64,000 bases of DNA from Stieleria neptunia (GTDB lineage Bacteria > Planctomycetota > Planctomycetia > Pirellulales > Pirellulaceae): positions 7,808,938 through 7,872,937 of the forward strand of contig NZ_CP037423.1 in the NCBI RefSeq assembly GCF_007754155.1, in the 5' to 3' direction. Below are positions 24,667 to 32,756 of the stretch, one piece after another. A program made the position numbers and the translations under genes. Each line of letters opens with the position of its first letter. Within the stretch, counting starts at the first letter, position 1. The notes beneath the pieces were generated by a model that worked only from the letters and a program-made list of their open reading frames with translations, did not search any database and was not told where the DNA came from.

Positions 24667-25419
24667 ATGTCGAAGAAACTAACAGACAAAGTGGCAGTTG
24701 TTACCGGAGCATCGAAGGGTATTGGGGCGGAAATTGCAAGGCAGCTTGCCGGAGATGGGGCCACCGTCGTTGTGAACTATTCATCCAGCGAAGATGCCGC
24801 TAACGCAGTCGTCGCTCAGATCACCGAAACGGGTGGCAGAGCGGTTGCGATTCAGGCAGATGTATCGAAGGAGGCCGACGTGTTGAAGTTATTTGCAGAC
24901 ACACGAAAGGCCTTCGGTCGAGTTGACATCCTCGTGAACAACGCAGGCGTCTATGAGTTCGGTGCAATCGAAGAGATGACCGAAGCACAGTATCGACGTT
25001 TGTTTGGTCTAAATGTGCTCGGGGTTCTTTTGACGACGCGCGAAGCAGCAAAACAATTCGCGGCTGAAGGTGGCAATGTGATCAATATTAGTTCCGTTGC
25101 CGCGTCGGCTGCGCCTCCAACTGGCTCTATCTACAGCGCGACGAAAGCAGCAGTCGACGCGATCACGATGTCGCTTGCAAAAGAACTAGGACCCAAAGGC
25201 ATCCGCGTAAATTCGGTCAGTCCAGGAATGGTTGAAACTGAGGGTGCGCATTCACTTGGTATAATCGATAGCGACTGGGCGAAGCAAGTTGCCACCCAAA
25301 CTCCTCTGGGCCGTCTCGGTAAACCGAATGACATTGCACCTGTTGTGTCTTTTATTGCTTCCGACGAAGCTCGTTGGATAACAGGGCAAGTGATTCACGT
25401 TTCCGGCGGCGACCGTTAA
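24667..25419 (+). CDS. Short-chain dehydrogenase/reductase (SDR, FabG-like)
   Basis: A 250-residue classical SDR oxidoreductase, full length. Rossmann motif 'TGASKGIG' (13-20), 'NNAG' (91-94), catalytic S143, Y156 and K160 in 'SIYSATK', and the C-terminal 'WITGQVIHVSGGDR'. N37 after the second strand, with no Asp at that position, favours NADP(H). The substrate cannot be assigned. It starts 21 bases after the pirin remnant, so the two were probably one operon; this gene alone remains intact among the broken genes of the neighbourhood. Confidence 0.93.
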   Translation: MSKKLTDKVAVVTGASKGIGAEIARQLAGDGATVVVNYSSSEDAANAVVAQITETGGRAVAIQADVSKEADVLKLFADTRKAFGRVDILVNNAGVYEFGAIEEMTEAQYRRLFGLNVLGVLLTTREAAKQFAAEGGNVINISSVAASAAPPTGSIYSATKAAVDAITMSLAKELGPKGIRVNSVSPGMVETEGAHSLGIIDSDWAKQVATQTPLGRLGKPNDIAPVVSFIASDEARWITGQVIHVSGGDR

Positions 25420-25663
25420 AGTGTTGAGTTGCAGGAAAAACTTTGGTGCAATTCTACGAAACCTTACCTCTCGTACAGCGTGTGAACCCGTTTCGTGTTC
25501 GCACAACCGTCCGAAGGCTCCCCGATCGGGACTCGAACCAAGAGTGCTTCGGTGACGCACCTCGACGAATTCTCGCCGCTCGGCCAGAGTGCGTCGGTGA
25601 TGAAGCCTCGAGGGAGGCGACCGGAGCACTTCCGCATACAAGAGTTAGCCGGTTGAGTCCGTT

Positions 25664-26083
25664 TTGCCATTGGAACGCACGCGCGATTGGGAACGCAGTC
25701 GTCGTCGACAAGCGAGCGCCTGGATGAGCCCCATCGAAATCAACGAGAAGTCAGACCCCACGGGTCCCGATGTGGATTCCACCGGCCGCCGGGCGAGTCA
25801 GAAAGGATTTCTTCCGATTTCTCTTTCACGTTATCTCGATCTGCTGGACTGGACTGGTCGTCAAATCAGGAACGGCAAACGCGGTTCGATCCCAGAGGAC
25901 CTGGCTCCGATCTTCGCTCGGCTGGGAATCAACCCGGACGGCTGGCTAACGGTTGTCGAGAAACTCGGGCGGCTCTTCAAGCGAGCGGCCGGTACCTCCG
26001 AGAGCTGGAAATTGAAGCGACCCGCCGTGGCCAACGCTACATGCACGCCCCGGGTGTCAGATCGCTCCAGGTCACGGTGTAGC
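25664..26083 (+). pseudogene. REP-associated (TnpREP-like) transposase, 3' remnant
   Basis: The frame encodes the C-terminal half of the planctomycete REP-associated transposase type: 'LPLERTRDWERSRRRQASAW', 'MSPIEINEKSD', 'GFLPISLSRYLDLLDWTGRQ', 'KRGSIPEDLAPIFARLGI' and 'KLGRLFKRAAG'. The similarity then moves to another frame ('RYLRELEIEATRRGQRYMHA') near 25990, a frameshift. The N-terminal Y1 domain with its HUH motif and catalytic tyrosine is missing. Several REP-like palindromes lie within the next few kilobases. Confidence 0.65.
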
Positions 26084-26308
26084 CGCCGAAGCGCCCTGAC
26101 TCGCCTGACTCTGTGCAGCAGTGCGTAAGCGTAGTACGCGAAAACGGGATCCTGCACGCGTGAATTTCCTGCAGGCGTGGATTTTACCCCTACTTCTTGT
26201 TCCGGCTCGACGCCCGCGTGACAGGGCTTCGCATTCATTATCACAGCTGCATTTCGTATTCGAACTGAACAATGGGTATCCCTGTTGAATTTCCCCCTTC
26301 CAACTTCA
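26084..26308. other. No gene visible
   Basis: About 225 bases between two gene remnants, with only short shadow frames. Confidence 0.5.
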
Positions 26309-26536
26309 CCCTCGGCGGAGTGCGAGAAGTTCAAGAAGGCGCAGCGAAAGAACGGCATCGCCGATCCAGAGCTGGTCTGCATCGACATCGCCCCCTAAGG
26401 CAACACGCAAGCACCCGACCGCCAGGACATCCTGACCGTCGGAGGCTTCAGCGACGCCGTCTTCCACGTCGTCGCATCGTTCCTAGAAAACGACGCATCC
26501 CGCTTCGTCCGCGAAGTGGAAGCCGTCGAGTTGTAA
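26309..26536 (+). pseudogene. 3' fragment of a Ro60/TROVE-domain gene
   Basis: The frame ending at 26536 encodes 'ECEKFKKAQRKNG', 'PELVCIDIAP', a TAA stop, then '[19 protein letters not shown]' and '[18 protein letters not shown]'. This matches the end of the vWA-like half of bacterial Ro60 (TROVE) proteins, where 'VCIDI-PY-TTQAPDR-DILNVGGFSD' is conserved; the stop replaces the Tyr codon (TAC to TAA). The TROVE RNA-binding ring and most of the vWA domain are absent. I saw no Y-RNA-like hairpin nearby. Confidence 0.7.
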
Positions 26537-26557
26537 CGATAGGGCAAGCATCCTGAC

Positions 26558-26580
26558 GCAAGCTAGAAGCTTACGCCACT
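26558..26580. repeat. Half copy of the REP-like palindrome family
   Basis: GCAAGCTAGAAGCTTACGCC here resembles the right arm of the full palindrome at 57107-57172; the partner arm is missing. Confidence 0.5.
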
Positions 26581-26585
26581 TATGG

Positions 26586-26622
26586 AACGCCCGCGATGGA
26601 GATATCCGTCGCGGGCGTTTTC
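26586..26622 (+). terminator. Hairpin terminator after the Ro60 remnant
   Basis: AACGCCCGCGA (26586-26596) pairs with TCGCGGGCGTT (26609-26619), followed by TTCG. A GC-rich 11-bp stem with a short T-run. Confidence 0.65.
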
Positions 26623-26826
26623 GTTCGTACTTAACGTTGCGGATGGTCAATCTGTCGGCCACAACTGTGGCTACCATGCTTGCCACCGCGCTGCTACGGG
26701 GTAAGATGGCAGAGTAAAGACGTAATGTCTGTAGTCCCTCGCGGCAAAACGGTTGGCAGCGGTTGTGATTGACGGACGAGTCAAGTTGCTTTGAATCGAC
26801 CTTGTTGAATTTGATGGGATAGTGAG

Positions 26827-27708
26827 ATGCGAATGGCAACGCTAACAGCTCTGTGGATGGTAGTCTCGGGAGCAATCGCTACCGGGGAAGACTATGAAAC
26901 GCTCAAGCAGTTCTATCGCTACCGCGCGGGCACATTCGAGTTTGAGGTGGGGACAGATGGCCAGGGAACGCTGAAAATGCAAGGTCCCGTGTTCACATGG
27001 ACGGGGCTTGACTATCAGGAATTCCGCGACACGGCGGCCCCCAATTCCGGAGACGTTTTCGTTTGGACCTTAAACGGCCGCGCGGTTGTCGTTGGCGGCG
27101 TGTTGTCGCAACCCATCGGGGCGGGCCGCGAAGTGTACCACGAGTTCCAGGCACTCATCGACACGCCCCCAATGCCGATTCGAAGTCCAACGAAATGGGG
27201 AGAGTTATGGTCGCCGGTCGGAGTCAAACTAAGGCCGATCCCGCAGGCGCCTGCCCCATCAAAAGGTTCCGATCGTGTTGCCCGTCGGCAACGCGACGTT
27301 CAGATGCGGGGCCTCGCACGGCAATTTACCGCCGAAACAAGATCAGCGACGACGGGCAAGATTCAGTCTCTAAAGCTGCAACCGAACGCTGTGTTTCGGC
27401 TCGATGCATCAGCGCTGCGAAACGCAAATTCATCCGTTCTTGATGGATGCCTATTCATTTTTACGAACCAGTTGGGGACCGATCCAGAGCTAACGTTGCT
27501 GATCGAATGCCACAAGACTGACAACGGACTGATTTGGAAGTACGCTCCGGGGTCACTGGCATTTCAAGAACTATGGCTGAAGCACAAAGGCAAATCGGTC
27601 TGGCATTTGCCAAACTATTTGGAACATCCTGGTGAAGGCAATTTTGTTTCAAGTCTGTCTCACGCCAACGTGAGCATGCGCGAGATCAAGCAGGAGATGC
27701 AGCCATAG
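26827..27708 (+). CDS. Secreted hypothetical protein
   Basis: A 293-residue protein with an N-terminal Sec signal ('MRMATLTALWMVVSGAIATG', start 26827 or the next ATG at 26833). The mature N-terminus 'YRYRAGTFEFEVGTDGQGTL' and 'VFTWTGLDYQEFRDTAAPN' suggests a beta-rich fold; the segment 'LARQFTAETRSATTGKIQSL' and 'PNAVFRLDASALRNANSSVL' is followed by 'DGCLFIFTNQLGTDPELTLL'. This resembles planctomycete secreted proteins of unknown function. No catalytic motif is recognised. It stands alone with its own ribosome region (GTGAG just before the ATG). Confidence 0.75.
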   Translation: MRMATLTALWMVVSGAIATGEDYETLKQFYRYRAGTFEFEVGTDGQGTLKMQGPVFTWTGLDYQEFRDTAAPNSGDVFVWTLNGRAVVVGGVLSQPIGAGREVYHEFQALIDTPPMPIRSPTKWGELWSPVGVKLRPIPQAPAPSKGSDRVARRQRDVQMRGLARQFTAETRSATTGKIQSLKLQPNAVFRLDASALRNANSSVLDGCLFIFTNQLGTDPELTLLIECHKTDNGLIWKYAPGSLAFQELWLKHKGKSVWHLPNYLEHPGEGNFVSSLSHANVSMREIKQEMQP

Positions 27709-28081
27709 TGCTGGGAATCGCAGTTGTCGCTCTCACTACTCGGCTTTGCTCCGTTCGTCGCTGAGCCCGGAATGGTCACGGGCGACTGTCCCGTCGGTCT
27801 CATTGCACGATCGTTACCCCGGCGAGCACCGTACAATCCAAATCGATGGCGCGTCGGCGACAACGACCGAAAGCTGGCAGAGAACCTCTTTCGGTGCGGG
27901 GGTGATCCGAACGCCGCGTGGCCAGGCAGTCTATCATTCAACGTGATTCAACACGCGTCTGTCTCTGGTGCCGATTCGATTCGACGCAACGCGTCGGCCG
28001 CGGTGTCGGGTTTGCTGTTCACGTCTTGATCGCGACTCCAGCAGCCTGAGCGAATTGGCTGAAGCCTTAGAGGTTAGCGGC
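27709..28081. other. Intergenic region, possibly a dispersed planctomycete sequence
   Basis: No real gene seen. Bases about 27815-28062 read like an intergenic stretch I recall as recurring in Rhodopirellula-type genomes (it yields spurious frames such as 'TRHRFGLYGARR' on the minus strand). There is no second copy in this window, so this rests on memory. Confidence 0.3.
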
Positions 28082-29035
28082 ATGCGATTCCGATACTCGG
28101 TCCGATTCTTGTTTTACGCCACCGCTGTTTTTGCTGTTCTCGCGTTGGGACTTCGGCATTGGATGGATCAGACGACATTCGAAGACATCGCGGCAGAACT
28201 GAATCGGGCAAATGCGAAGCCCAACGTTTGGGATCACTGGAACGCCGACACGTTCCTTGAGGACCAAGTGAAGGTGGAGCATTTGTCAGGGGAGATTCCG
28301 TGTGTCGGACTGCACTTCGACAAAATCAAATCGCAACCGACACTGATCGCCGCTTCGAGAGTCACACAGGCGACGGAACTCGTTATCCGTGACATCGATT
28401 CGTCGCTATCTGTGAGCGGATGCGATTTCTCGCACCTAACCGATTTGCATTTGGGCGGAGCGACTGAGAAGCAGATCACCGAATGGCTGGATGCAACCGG
28501 ACGACTGAAGGAACTCAGTCTCGCATTCAAGAACGAGATGTCACAAACAGATTATTCACGCATCGCCGCGATCAAGTCTTTGACGGTGTTGCGATTGAGC
28601 AACGTCAAACTTTCCCCAGGTGACCTGTCCGATCTGCGGAGACTTCCACGGTTGACTCACATTTCCTTCTATTCTTGCGAAATCGAGGATGCCGTGTTTG
28701 CCGAGCTGGCGTCGTTTCCTGCCCTGAACAGCCTTGAACTTTATGGAAAGACCTGCGACGACCACACGGTGCGCCAGTTACGTGACTTGTCGAGAATTCA
28801 TTCGATCGATCTCACGTCATCGCGCGTGACCGACCGTGGCGTGAAAATCCTCTCAGAAATGACTCACCTCAAGCATCTCAGCCTTTACGACTGCCAGGAG
28901 ATCACGTCGCGCTGCGTCCCAGACTTGTCAGAAATGCGATTCCTCGATTGGCTGAACGTCCTGAAATCAGCCATCGAGAAAGACGAAACACTCAATCAGA
29001 ACCCGCCCACGCAGCTGGCAGAGTGGATCATGTAA
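28082..29035 (+). CDS. Leucine-rich-repeat protein with N-terminal membrane anchor
   Basis: A 317-residue protein from the ATG at 28082 (upstream in-frame starts lack character). A short basic start 'MRFRYSVRFLF' and a membrane helix 'YATAVFAVLALGL' anchor it, followed by a linker and about six LRR-like repeats ('LTVLRLSNVKLSPGDLSDL', 'LTHISFYSCEIEDAVFAEL', 'LNSLELYGKTCDDHTVRQL', 'IHSIDLTSSRVTDRGVKIL', 'LKHLSLYDCQEITSRCVPDL'). The repeats resemble the planctomycete LRR_6/RNI-like type. A protein-binding role outside the cytoplasmic membrane is likely; partner unknown. Confidence 0.75.
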   Translation: MRFRYSVRFLFYATAVFAVLALGLRHWMDQTTFEDIAAELNRANAKPNVWDHWNADTFLEDQVKVEHLSGEIPCVGLHFDKIKSQPTLIAASRVTQATELVIRDIDSSLSVSGCDFSHLTDLHLGGATEKQITEWLDATGRLKELSLAFKNEMSQTDYSRIAAIKSLTVLRLSNVKLSPGDLSDLRRLPRLTHISFYSCEIEDAVFAELASFPALNSLELYGKTCDDHTVRQLRDLSRIHSIDLTSSRVTDRGVKILSEMTHLKHLSLYDCQEITSRCVPDLSEMRFLDWLNVLKSAIEKDETLNQNPPTQLAEWIM

Positions 29036-29095
29036 GGCGCGTCAGATGGAGTCCGAAGCTGGGAATACCGGCTCCCAGAGTTTAGGCCGACGGAA

Positions 29096-29401
29096 ATGAA
29101 GGTAAAGCGATTGAGCCATGGCTCGTCCCGCAGCGTCCTGGAACAGACGATCGAGTGGAAAACGATTCAAGGACACGACGTACCCGTTCTCATCCGTTCG
29201 GAGTTCGGAGCCATTGAACGCATCGACGAAGGCGGTGAAATGAAGTTCAAGCTGGGAAATGGGTACAAGGACACGCAGTTGGCATGGTTAAGCTTTGCTC
29301 CCAAAGTTTCGTCCGATTCCAGACGTCAATTCCTGGTTCATACCGTTGAGCAGATCAAAGCGTTCCTCAACGAGGGTAAGGAACTTCGGAACAAGAAGTG
29401 A
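29096..29401 (+). CDS. Small hypothetical protein
   Basis: A 101-residue protein of unknown family, with charged ends and no membrane segment ('SVLEQTIEWKTIQGHDVPVL', 'GAIERIDEGGEMKFKLGNG', 'VHTVEQIKAFLNEGKELRNK'). It lies in the same frame as the upstream LRR gene, 60 bases after its stop, with no other stop between. The compact fold-like sequence suggests a real gene or the end of a longer one; the ribosome site is weak. Confidence 0.45.
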   Translation: MKVKRLSHGSSRSVLEQTIEWKTIQGHDVPVLIRSEFGAIERIDEGGEMKFKLGNGYKDTQLAWLSFAPKVSSDSRRQFLVHTVEQIKAFLNEGKELRNKK

Positions 29402-29413
29402 CGGGAATGGAGT

Positions 29414-29470
29414 GTGGGATAGGCTTCCAGCCTGTCGTTTTCGCCATGACAGGCTGGAAGCCTATCCCAC
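29414..29470. repeat. REP-like palindrome, copy A
   Basis: Two perfectly complementary 23-base arms (29414-29436 and 29448-29470) around an 11-base loop, starting GTGGGATAGGCTTCCAGCC. It follows the small gene by 12 bases. Similar palindromes occur at 31411-31467 and, diverged, at 57107-57172. Confidence 0.9.
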
Positions 29471-29650
29471 TGATTGTTCCGGCGATCCTAGGCGGCAGAG
29501 CGCGGGTTTTTCCAAATGATAACGGGTTGCCGCAGGTCAAAAGACGCGACGATTGCATCGGCTGACGCGAGTTCGCTCCGTTGAATCGGTGCAAGCTGCA
29601 TCCCGGGACGTCGCTTCTTTTACTGCACGATTTGGCAACCGATTTAGATT

Positions 29651-29694
29651 CTCTCCCTCTGGGAGAGACGGCGTTTGCGCAGCAAGCAAACGCC
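29651..29694. repeat. Double hairpin in intergenic DNA
   Basis: Two adjacent inverted repeats: CTCTCCC/GGGAGAG (29651-29657, 29661-29667) and GGCGTTTGC/GCAAACGCC (29670-29678, 29686-29694). The rest of 29471-29827 shows no gene. Confidence 0.6.
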
Positions 29695-29827
29695 AGAGAG
29701 GGCCGGCGGCTCGCGAAAGTCTCGACGATTTCCGCTACGATCAACTCCGCCTCTTATCCAATCGACGTCCCCCGATGCAGGTGTGATCGGTGTCTGGGGC
29801 GATCACGACGTTGGACACCCGGTCGCG

Positions 29828-30571
29828 CTACTTCACCTTCAGCGTGACTTGGCCGTTCTTGGCTCTGGTGAGTTCCGCGTCCATGTCGCGTTTGAAGGCC
29901 CGGAGTGTTGTCGCCGAGCCGATGATGCCGATGCAGCCGGCCGTTCCCAGTTTGCCGCCGTCGGGGTGGATGCGGAGCTCGGTGCGTTTGCCGACGGCCA
30001 GCCCCTTCTTTTTGGCGGCCGCGTTCCGGTCGCTGAAGCTGTCCTTGATGTCGCTGACGTCGTAGGTGAATCCCACCCCGTCCACCTTAAACCCCGTCTG
30101 GGAGCGTGTCCGGTAGTTGTCCACCGTGTACGAGCCGATCGGCAGGTTGCCCCGCCCGCTGTTGCCGGAGCGGAAGGCGTACGTCGTGTTGTTGACGCGG
30201 ATCCGTCCCGTTTTCATCTGGTTGAGTTTGCTCGCCTTGAAGGTCTTCTCGAACACGGCGGTCAGGTTGGTGATCGCCGGCAGCGTCGCCGTGACCCGGT
30301 TCAGCTGTTTGAGCGTGTTGCCGCCCGGGTCGACGCGTTGATCGGGCGACTTCATGCCGATGATGTGCCGCTGGTAAGCCCCGATCGCGTCTTTCGTCTT
30401 GGTCCCGATCTTGCCGTCCTCGGCCAGCACCGCCAGCTTCGGCTCGCCATTGGCGGCCAGCTTCGCGTTGAGCGTGTCGAGGTTCAGATTCAGCAAACTC
30501 TGAACGGTCATGGTGTCGGGGCCCCGGTTGGCCCCGCCTTTTCCGACCGACTTTCCAATCGTCATCATCAT
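29828..30571 (-). CDS. Peptidoglycan-binding / L,D-transpeptidase-like protein without signal peptide
   Basis: A 247-residue protein. The N-terminal part (about 20-90) looks like a peptidoglycan-binding module ('VQSLLNLNLDTLNAKLAANG', 'LAEDGKIGTKTKDAIGAYQR'). The C-terminal part has 'GNLPIGSYTVDNYRTRSQ' and the YkuD/Tlde1-like active-site stretch 'LRIHPDGGKLGTAGCIGI', with H, then S/T-x-GC and the catalytic Cys. There is no signal peptide; the first residues 'MMMTIGKSVGKGGANRGPDT' resemble phage or secretion-system lytic proteins. Three ATGs in a row start at 30571 (also 30568, 30565). Base composition looks more GC-rich than the flanks, and no partner genes adjoin it. It may be a toxin-like wall enzyme or a phage relic. 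Confidence 0.7.
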   Translation of the reverse strand: MMMTIGKSVGKGGANRGPDTMTVQSLLNLNLDTLNAKLAANGEPKLAVLAEDGKIGTKTKDAIGAYQRHIIGMKSPDQRVDPGGNTLKQLNRVTATLPAITNLTAVFEKTFKASKLNQMKTGRIRVNNTTYAFRSGNSGRGNLPIGSYTVDNYRTRSQTGFKVDGVGFTYDVSDIKDSFSDRNAAAKKKGLAVGKRTELRIHPDGGKLGTAGCIGIIGSATTLRAFKRDMDAELTRAKNGQVTLKVK

Positions 30572-30968
30572 GACATTTACCAGCTTGTTTGGTGAATGAT
30601 GCGGAACGCCCGAACATCGCGGTCCCGTGTTTCCATTCAGTCGCGACAGAGGCGTTGCGGTGCGTCGAGTCGCGCGACGGCGCGACCGCAGATTTCCCAG
30701 CCCGTCATGTTATCGGGGGAAAGCGTCACGTGTTGCGTCATTTCTGGTGAAAAAATTTGCGGCGCCAGGAGAAGGTTTCATTCCCGACTCGGCCGCTCGC
30801 TCGGAAGCAGCTTCACGCGAACCTCCAACGGTTTGCGTCGAAAGAGCGGGCATCAAAAAAGGCTCAGAAGTCTTGACGAACCGATCGCGGGTGGTCATCG
30901 TAGAGCGTAGCAATTGTCTTTGGTCGGACCGCTTTGCAACTCAATCGTCTTCAAACGAACTTCATTTG
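30572..30968. other. Intergenic region, no gene visible
   Basis: About 400 bases between divergent genes. An in-frame upstream extension of the next gene exists but is Arg/Ser-rich and non-protein-like. Promoters for both flanking genes must lie here; none is clear. Confidence 0.5.
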
Positions 30969-31391
30969 ATGTCTTCGTCGTTCCGACCCATTCTGGCAAG
31001 CCTGCTGTGCTGCATGATCGTTCTCGGTCATGCCCCCGCTTGGCTGCATGTGGCTCACTGCGAAGGCCATGGCCATGCTCCATCCGGCGTCGCGACCGAA
31101 AAGACGGCTGTCGTTTCGGTTTGCTCGCACGGGTGCCAGCATCACGCGTCACCGTCAGAAGCTGCCGATCCGGTTTCTGATCCCCACGATTCGGGTGAAC
31201 AGCACCCGCATGATTCCGACACCTGCGTGATTTGCCAGTCATTGGCGAGTCCGAGTGGTGTGACGTGGGAATTGCTGGTTTCACTTCCATCGGAGTTCAT
31301 TTCGCATCCGGTCGTCGTCGCCGCGGATTCATTTCTTCCGGCGACACTTCTTTCGATCCCGCAGCCTCGCGGGCCACCGGCCGTCGCGTAA
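30969..31391 (+). CDS. Small Cys/His-rich exported protein (DUF2946-like)
   Basis: A 140-residue protein from the ATG at 30969. An N-terminal signal or membrane segment ('FRPILASLLCCMIVLGHAPA') is followed by His/Cys-rich stretches ('HVAHCEGHGHAPSG', 'VCSHGCQHHASPSE') and the motif 'DSDTCVICQSLASPSG', which resembles DUF2946 and related small metal-associated proteins. The C-terminal segment is hydrophobic with a 'PQPRGPPAVA' tail. It may bind copper or another metal in the envelope, as His/Cys-rich relatives sit near heavy-metal pumps; here no such pump is adjacent, so function stays open. Confidence 0.6.
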   Translation: MSSSFRPILASLLCCMIVLGHAPAWLHVAHCEGHGHAPSGVATEKTAVVSVCSHGCQHHASPSEAADPVSDPHDSGEQHPHDSDTCVICQSLASPSGVTWELLVSLPSEFISHPVVVAADSFLPATLLSIPQPRGPPAVA

Positions 31392-31410
31392 GTGCTTTCG
31401 CTGTCTGAGC

Positions 31411-31467
31411 GTGGGATAGGCTTCTAGCCTGTCGACGCTGGAATGACAGGCTGGAAGCCTATCCCAC
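31411..31467. repeat. REP-like palindrome, copy B
   Basis: Arms 31411-31433 and 31445-31467 are complementary except one G-T type mismatch and match copy A (29414-29470) at 22 of 23 arm positions; only the loop differs. Confidence 0.9.
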
Positions 31468-31814
31468 GATTGTTCCACCACGTTTGGATTTGATGGGTCG
31501 CTGTGCGCGAGCATCAAAACAAATGGACTGCCGGCTTCATACGTCCCACCGCGTGCGGTGCGATCGGTCAACGGTCCGACCAAACCCGATCGGTTGCGTC
31601 TGCGCGGTGGGGCTCCTTTTACATCGCCTGTACTTCCCATGAGTTGGCTCTCGCGCTGCGAGAGTCGAGCGTTGGTGAGGGGGAGGAAGGCAAACCGAAA
31701 TAACGTGTGCGGATTGTTCGTCGCCGCCGCACACGCCTGCATCGGTCATGCGGAACCTTTGGTCAGGCGGCAAAAAAACGTTTCTATCTCTCGTTTTCTA
31801 GAAGGAAAACAAAC
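31468..31814. other. Leader region of the pilin gene
   Basis: No gene seen. A short hairpin CTCTCGC/GCGAGAG lies at 31648-31664. The pilin promoter must be here; no clear box pair is seen. The bases before the ATG contain GAAGGAAAAC as ribosome site. Confidence 0.5.
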
Positions 31815-32168
31815 ATGCGTAAGATGCTTCGTAACAAGAAGGGACAAGGTCTGGTTGAGTACGGTTTGATCATCGCCGGTGTGGCGCTGATTTGTGCCGC
31901 AGCCGTTTCCGTGTTCGGTCACAAGACCAGCGATTTGATCGGTGCCGTCGCAACGGTTCTGCCCGGTGCTCACGCCGATGACAACGGTCCGGTCGTGAGT
32001 GGCAAGCTGATCGAAACGACTGGTGCGGACACTGGCGCAATTGCCTTGGACGCCCAAACGATCGCTGGGAACAGCGACAGCGGTCGCTTGGATGCAAATG
32101 TCTTGGGCTCCGACGGAACCGCGGATGGCTTCGGCGGCCTGATCCTCGAATCGGTACCAACGCCGTAG
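31815..32168 (+). CDS. flp: Flp/Tad type IVb pilin
   Basis: A 117-residue major pilin precursor. A short basic leader 'MRKMLRNKKG' is cut by the prepilin peptidase before 'QGLVEYGLIIAGVALICAA', the conserved Flp motif with E+5 and Y+6. The hydrophobic helix is followed by an unusually long, acidic, Gly/Ala/Asp-rich tail of about 75 residues (many Flp pilins are only 50-70 residues in total), so part of the pilin may be surface-exposed. It is first in the Tad locus and is followed by a strong hairpin terminator, consistent with much higher expression than the machinery genes. Confidence 0.92.
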   Translation: MRKMLRNKKGQGLVEYGLIIAGVALICAAAVSVFGHKTSDLIGAVATVLPGAHADDNGPVVSGKLIETTGADTGAIALDAQTIAGNSDSGRLDANVLGSDGTADGFGGLILESVPTP

Positions 32169-32198
32169 CCTGAATCGGATTCGAATTGCGATATATTG

Positions 32199-32235
32199 CC
32201 AACCATGGCGAGAGAGACTCGCCATGGTTGGTTTT
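32199..32235 (+). terminator. Strong terminator after the pilin gene
   Basis: A perfect 14-bp stem (32199-32212 with 32218-32231, loop AGAGA) followed by TTTT. It lies 30 bases after the pilin stop and 76 bases before cpaA. Confidence 0.85.
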
Positions 32236-32310
32236 CATCCCCAGGTTCCTCGTTGCGTCATCCGAATCTCCGCTTACCGATAGGCAAGTCATTTCTTTTG
32301 CTTGCATACC

Positions 32311-32733
32311 ATGTTTACTTTCATCGCAATGACCGTCATCTCGCTGTTGTTGATCGCAATGGCTTGCGATTTGCGCACCCGCGAGATTCCCGACTGGGTC
32401 TCCGTGGCGATTGCAGCGATTGGATTGATGTCATCGATGGCAGGCTGGCACGGGGTCGGTCCAGTTTGGATGCTTGCAGGCGGATTCGCAGGCATCTTTG
32501 TCGGCTGGCTGTTGTTTCGTTTTGCCCATTTCGGCGGAGGTGATGCAAAACTCATCGGAGCGATTGGCTGCGTCGTCGGTCCGGTTGGGCTTTTGATGGT
32601 GTTGTTCGTCATGGCCATCGCTGGTGGCGTGCTCTCGCTGGTTGCAATGTTTCGCGGCCAACGAGACTACGCCTATGTGCCCGCCATCACAGCTGGATTC
32701 GTTTGGTATGTCAGTGTCGTTTCTCTCATCTGA
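32311..32733 (+). CDS. cpaA: Prepilin peptidase (CpaA/TadV)
   Basis: A 140-residue inner-membrane aspartic protease that removes the leader of Flp pilin and TadE/TadG-like pseudopilins. The two catalytic Asp motifs are visible: 'CDLRTREIPDW' in the first loop and 'GGGDAKLIGAIG' in the middle. Five or six hydrophobic segments alternate. Size fits the short TadV type, without the methylase domain of PilD. The ATG at 32311 is used; a TTG at 32302 is possible. Confidence 0.92.
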   Translation: MFTFIAMTVISLLLIAMACDLRTREIPDWVSVAIAAIGLMSSMAGWHGVGPVWMLAGGFAGIFVGWLLFRFAHFGGGDAKLIGAIGCVVGPVGLLMVLFVMAIAGGVLSLVAMFRGQRDYAYVPAITAGFVWYVSVVSLI

Positions 32734-32756
32734 AAATTTGTGCGAAGGGATGAAAG

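Noticed and set aside
25500..25545. tRNA-like stretch on the minus strand (contains TTCGAGTCCC)
   Set aside because: T stem and acceptor do not pair and no anticodon arm is found.
29675..30595. 306-codon + strand frame opposite the transpeptidase-like gene
   Set aside because: GC-rich shadow frame; the minus strand shows a clear two-domain protein.
30627..30968. N-terminal extension of the Cys/His-rich small protein
   Set aside because: Arg/Ser-rich with no signal; the ATG at 30969 directly precedes the hydrophobic segment.
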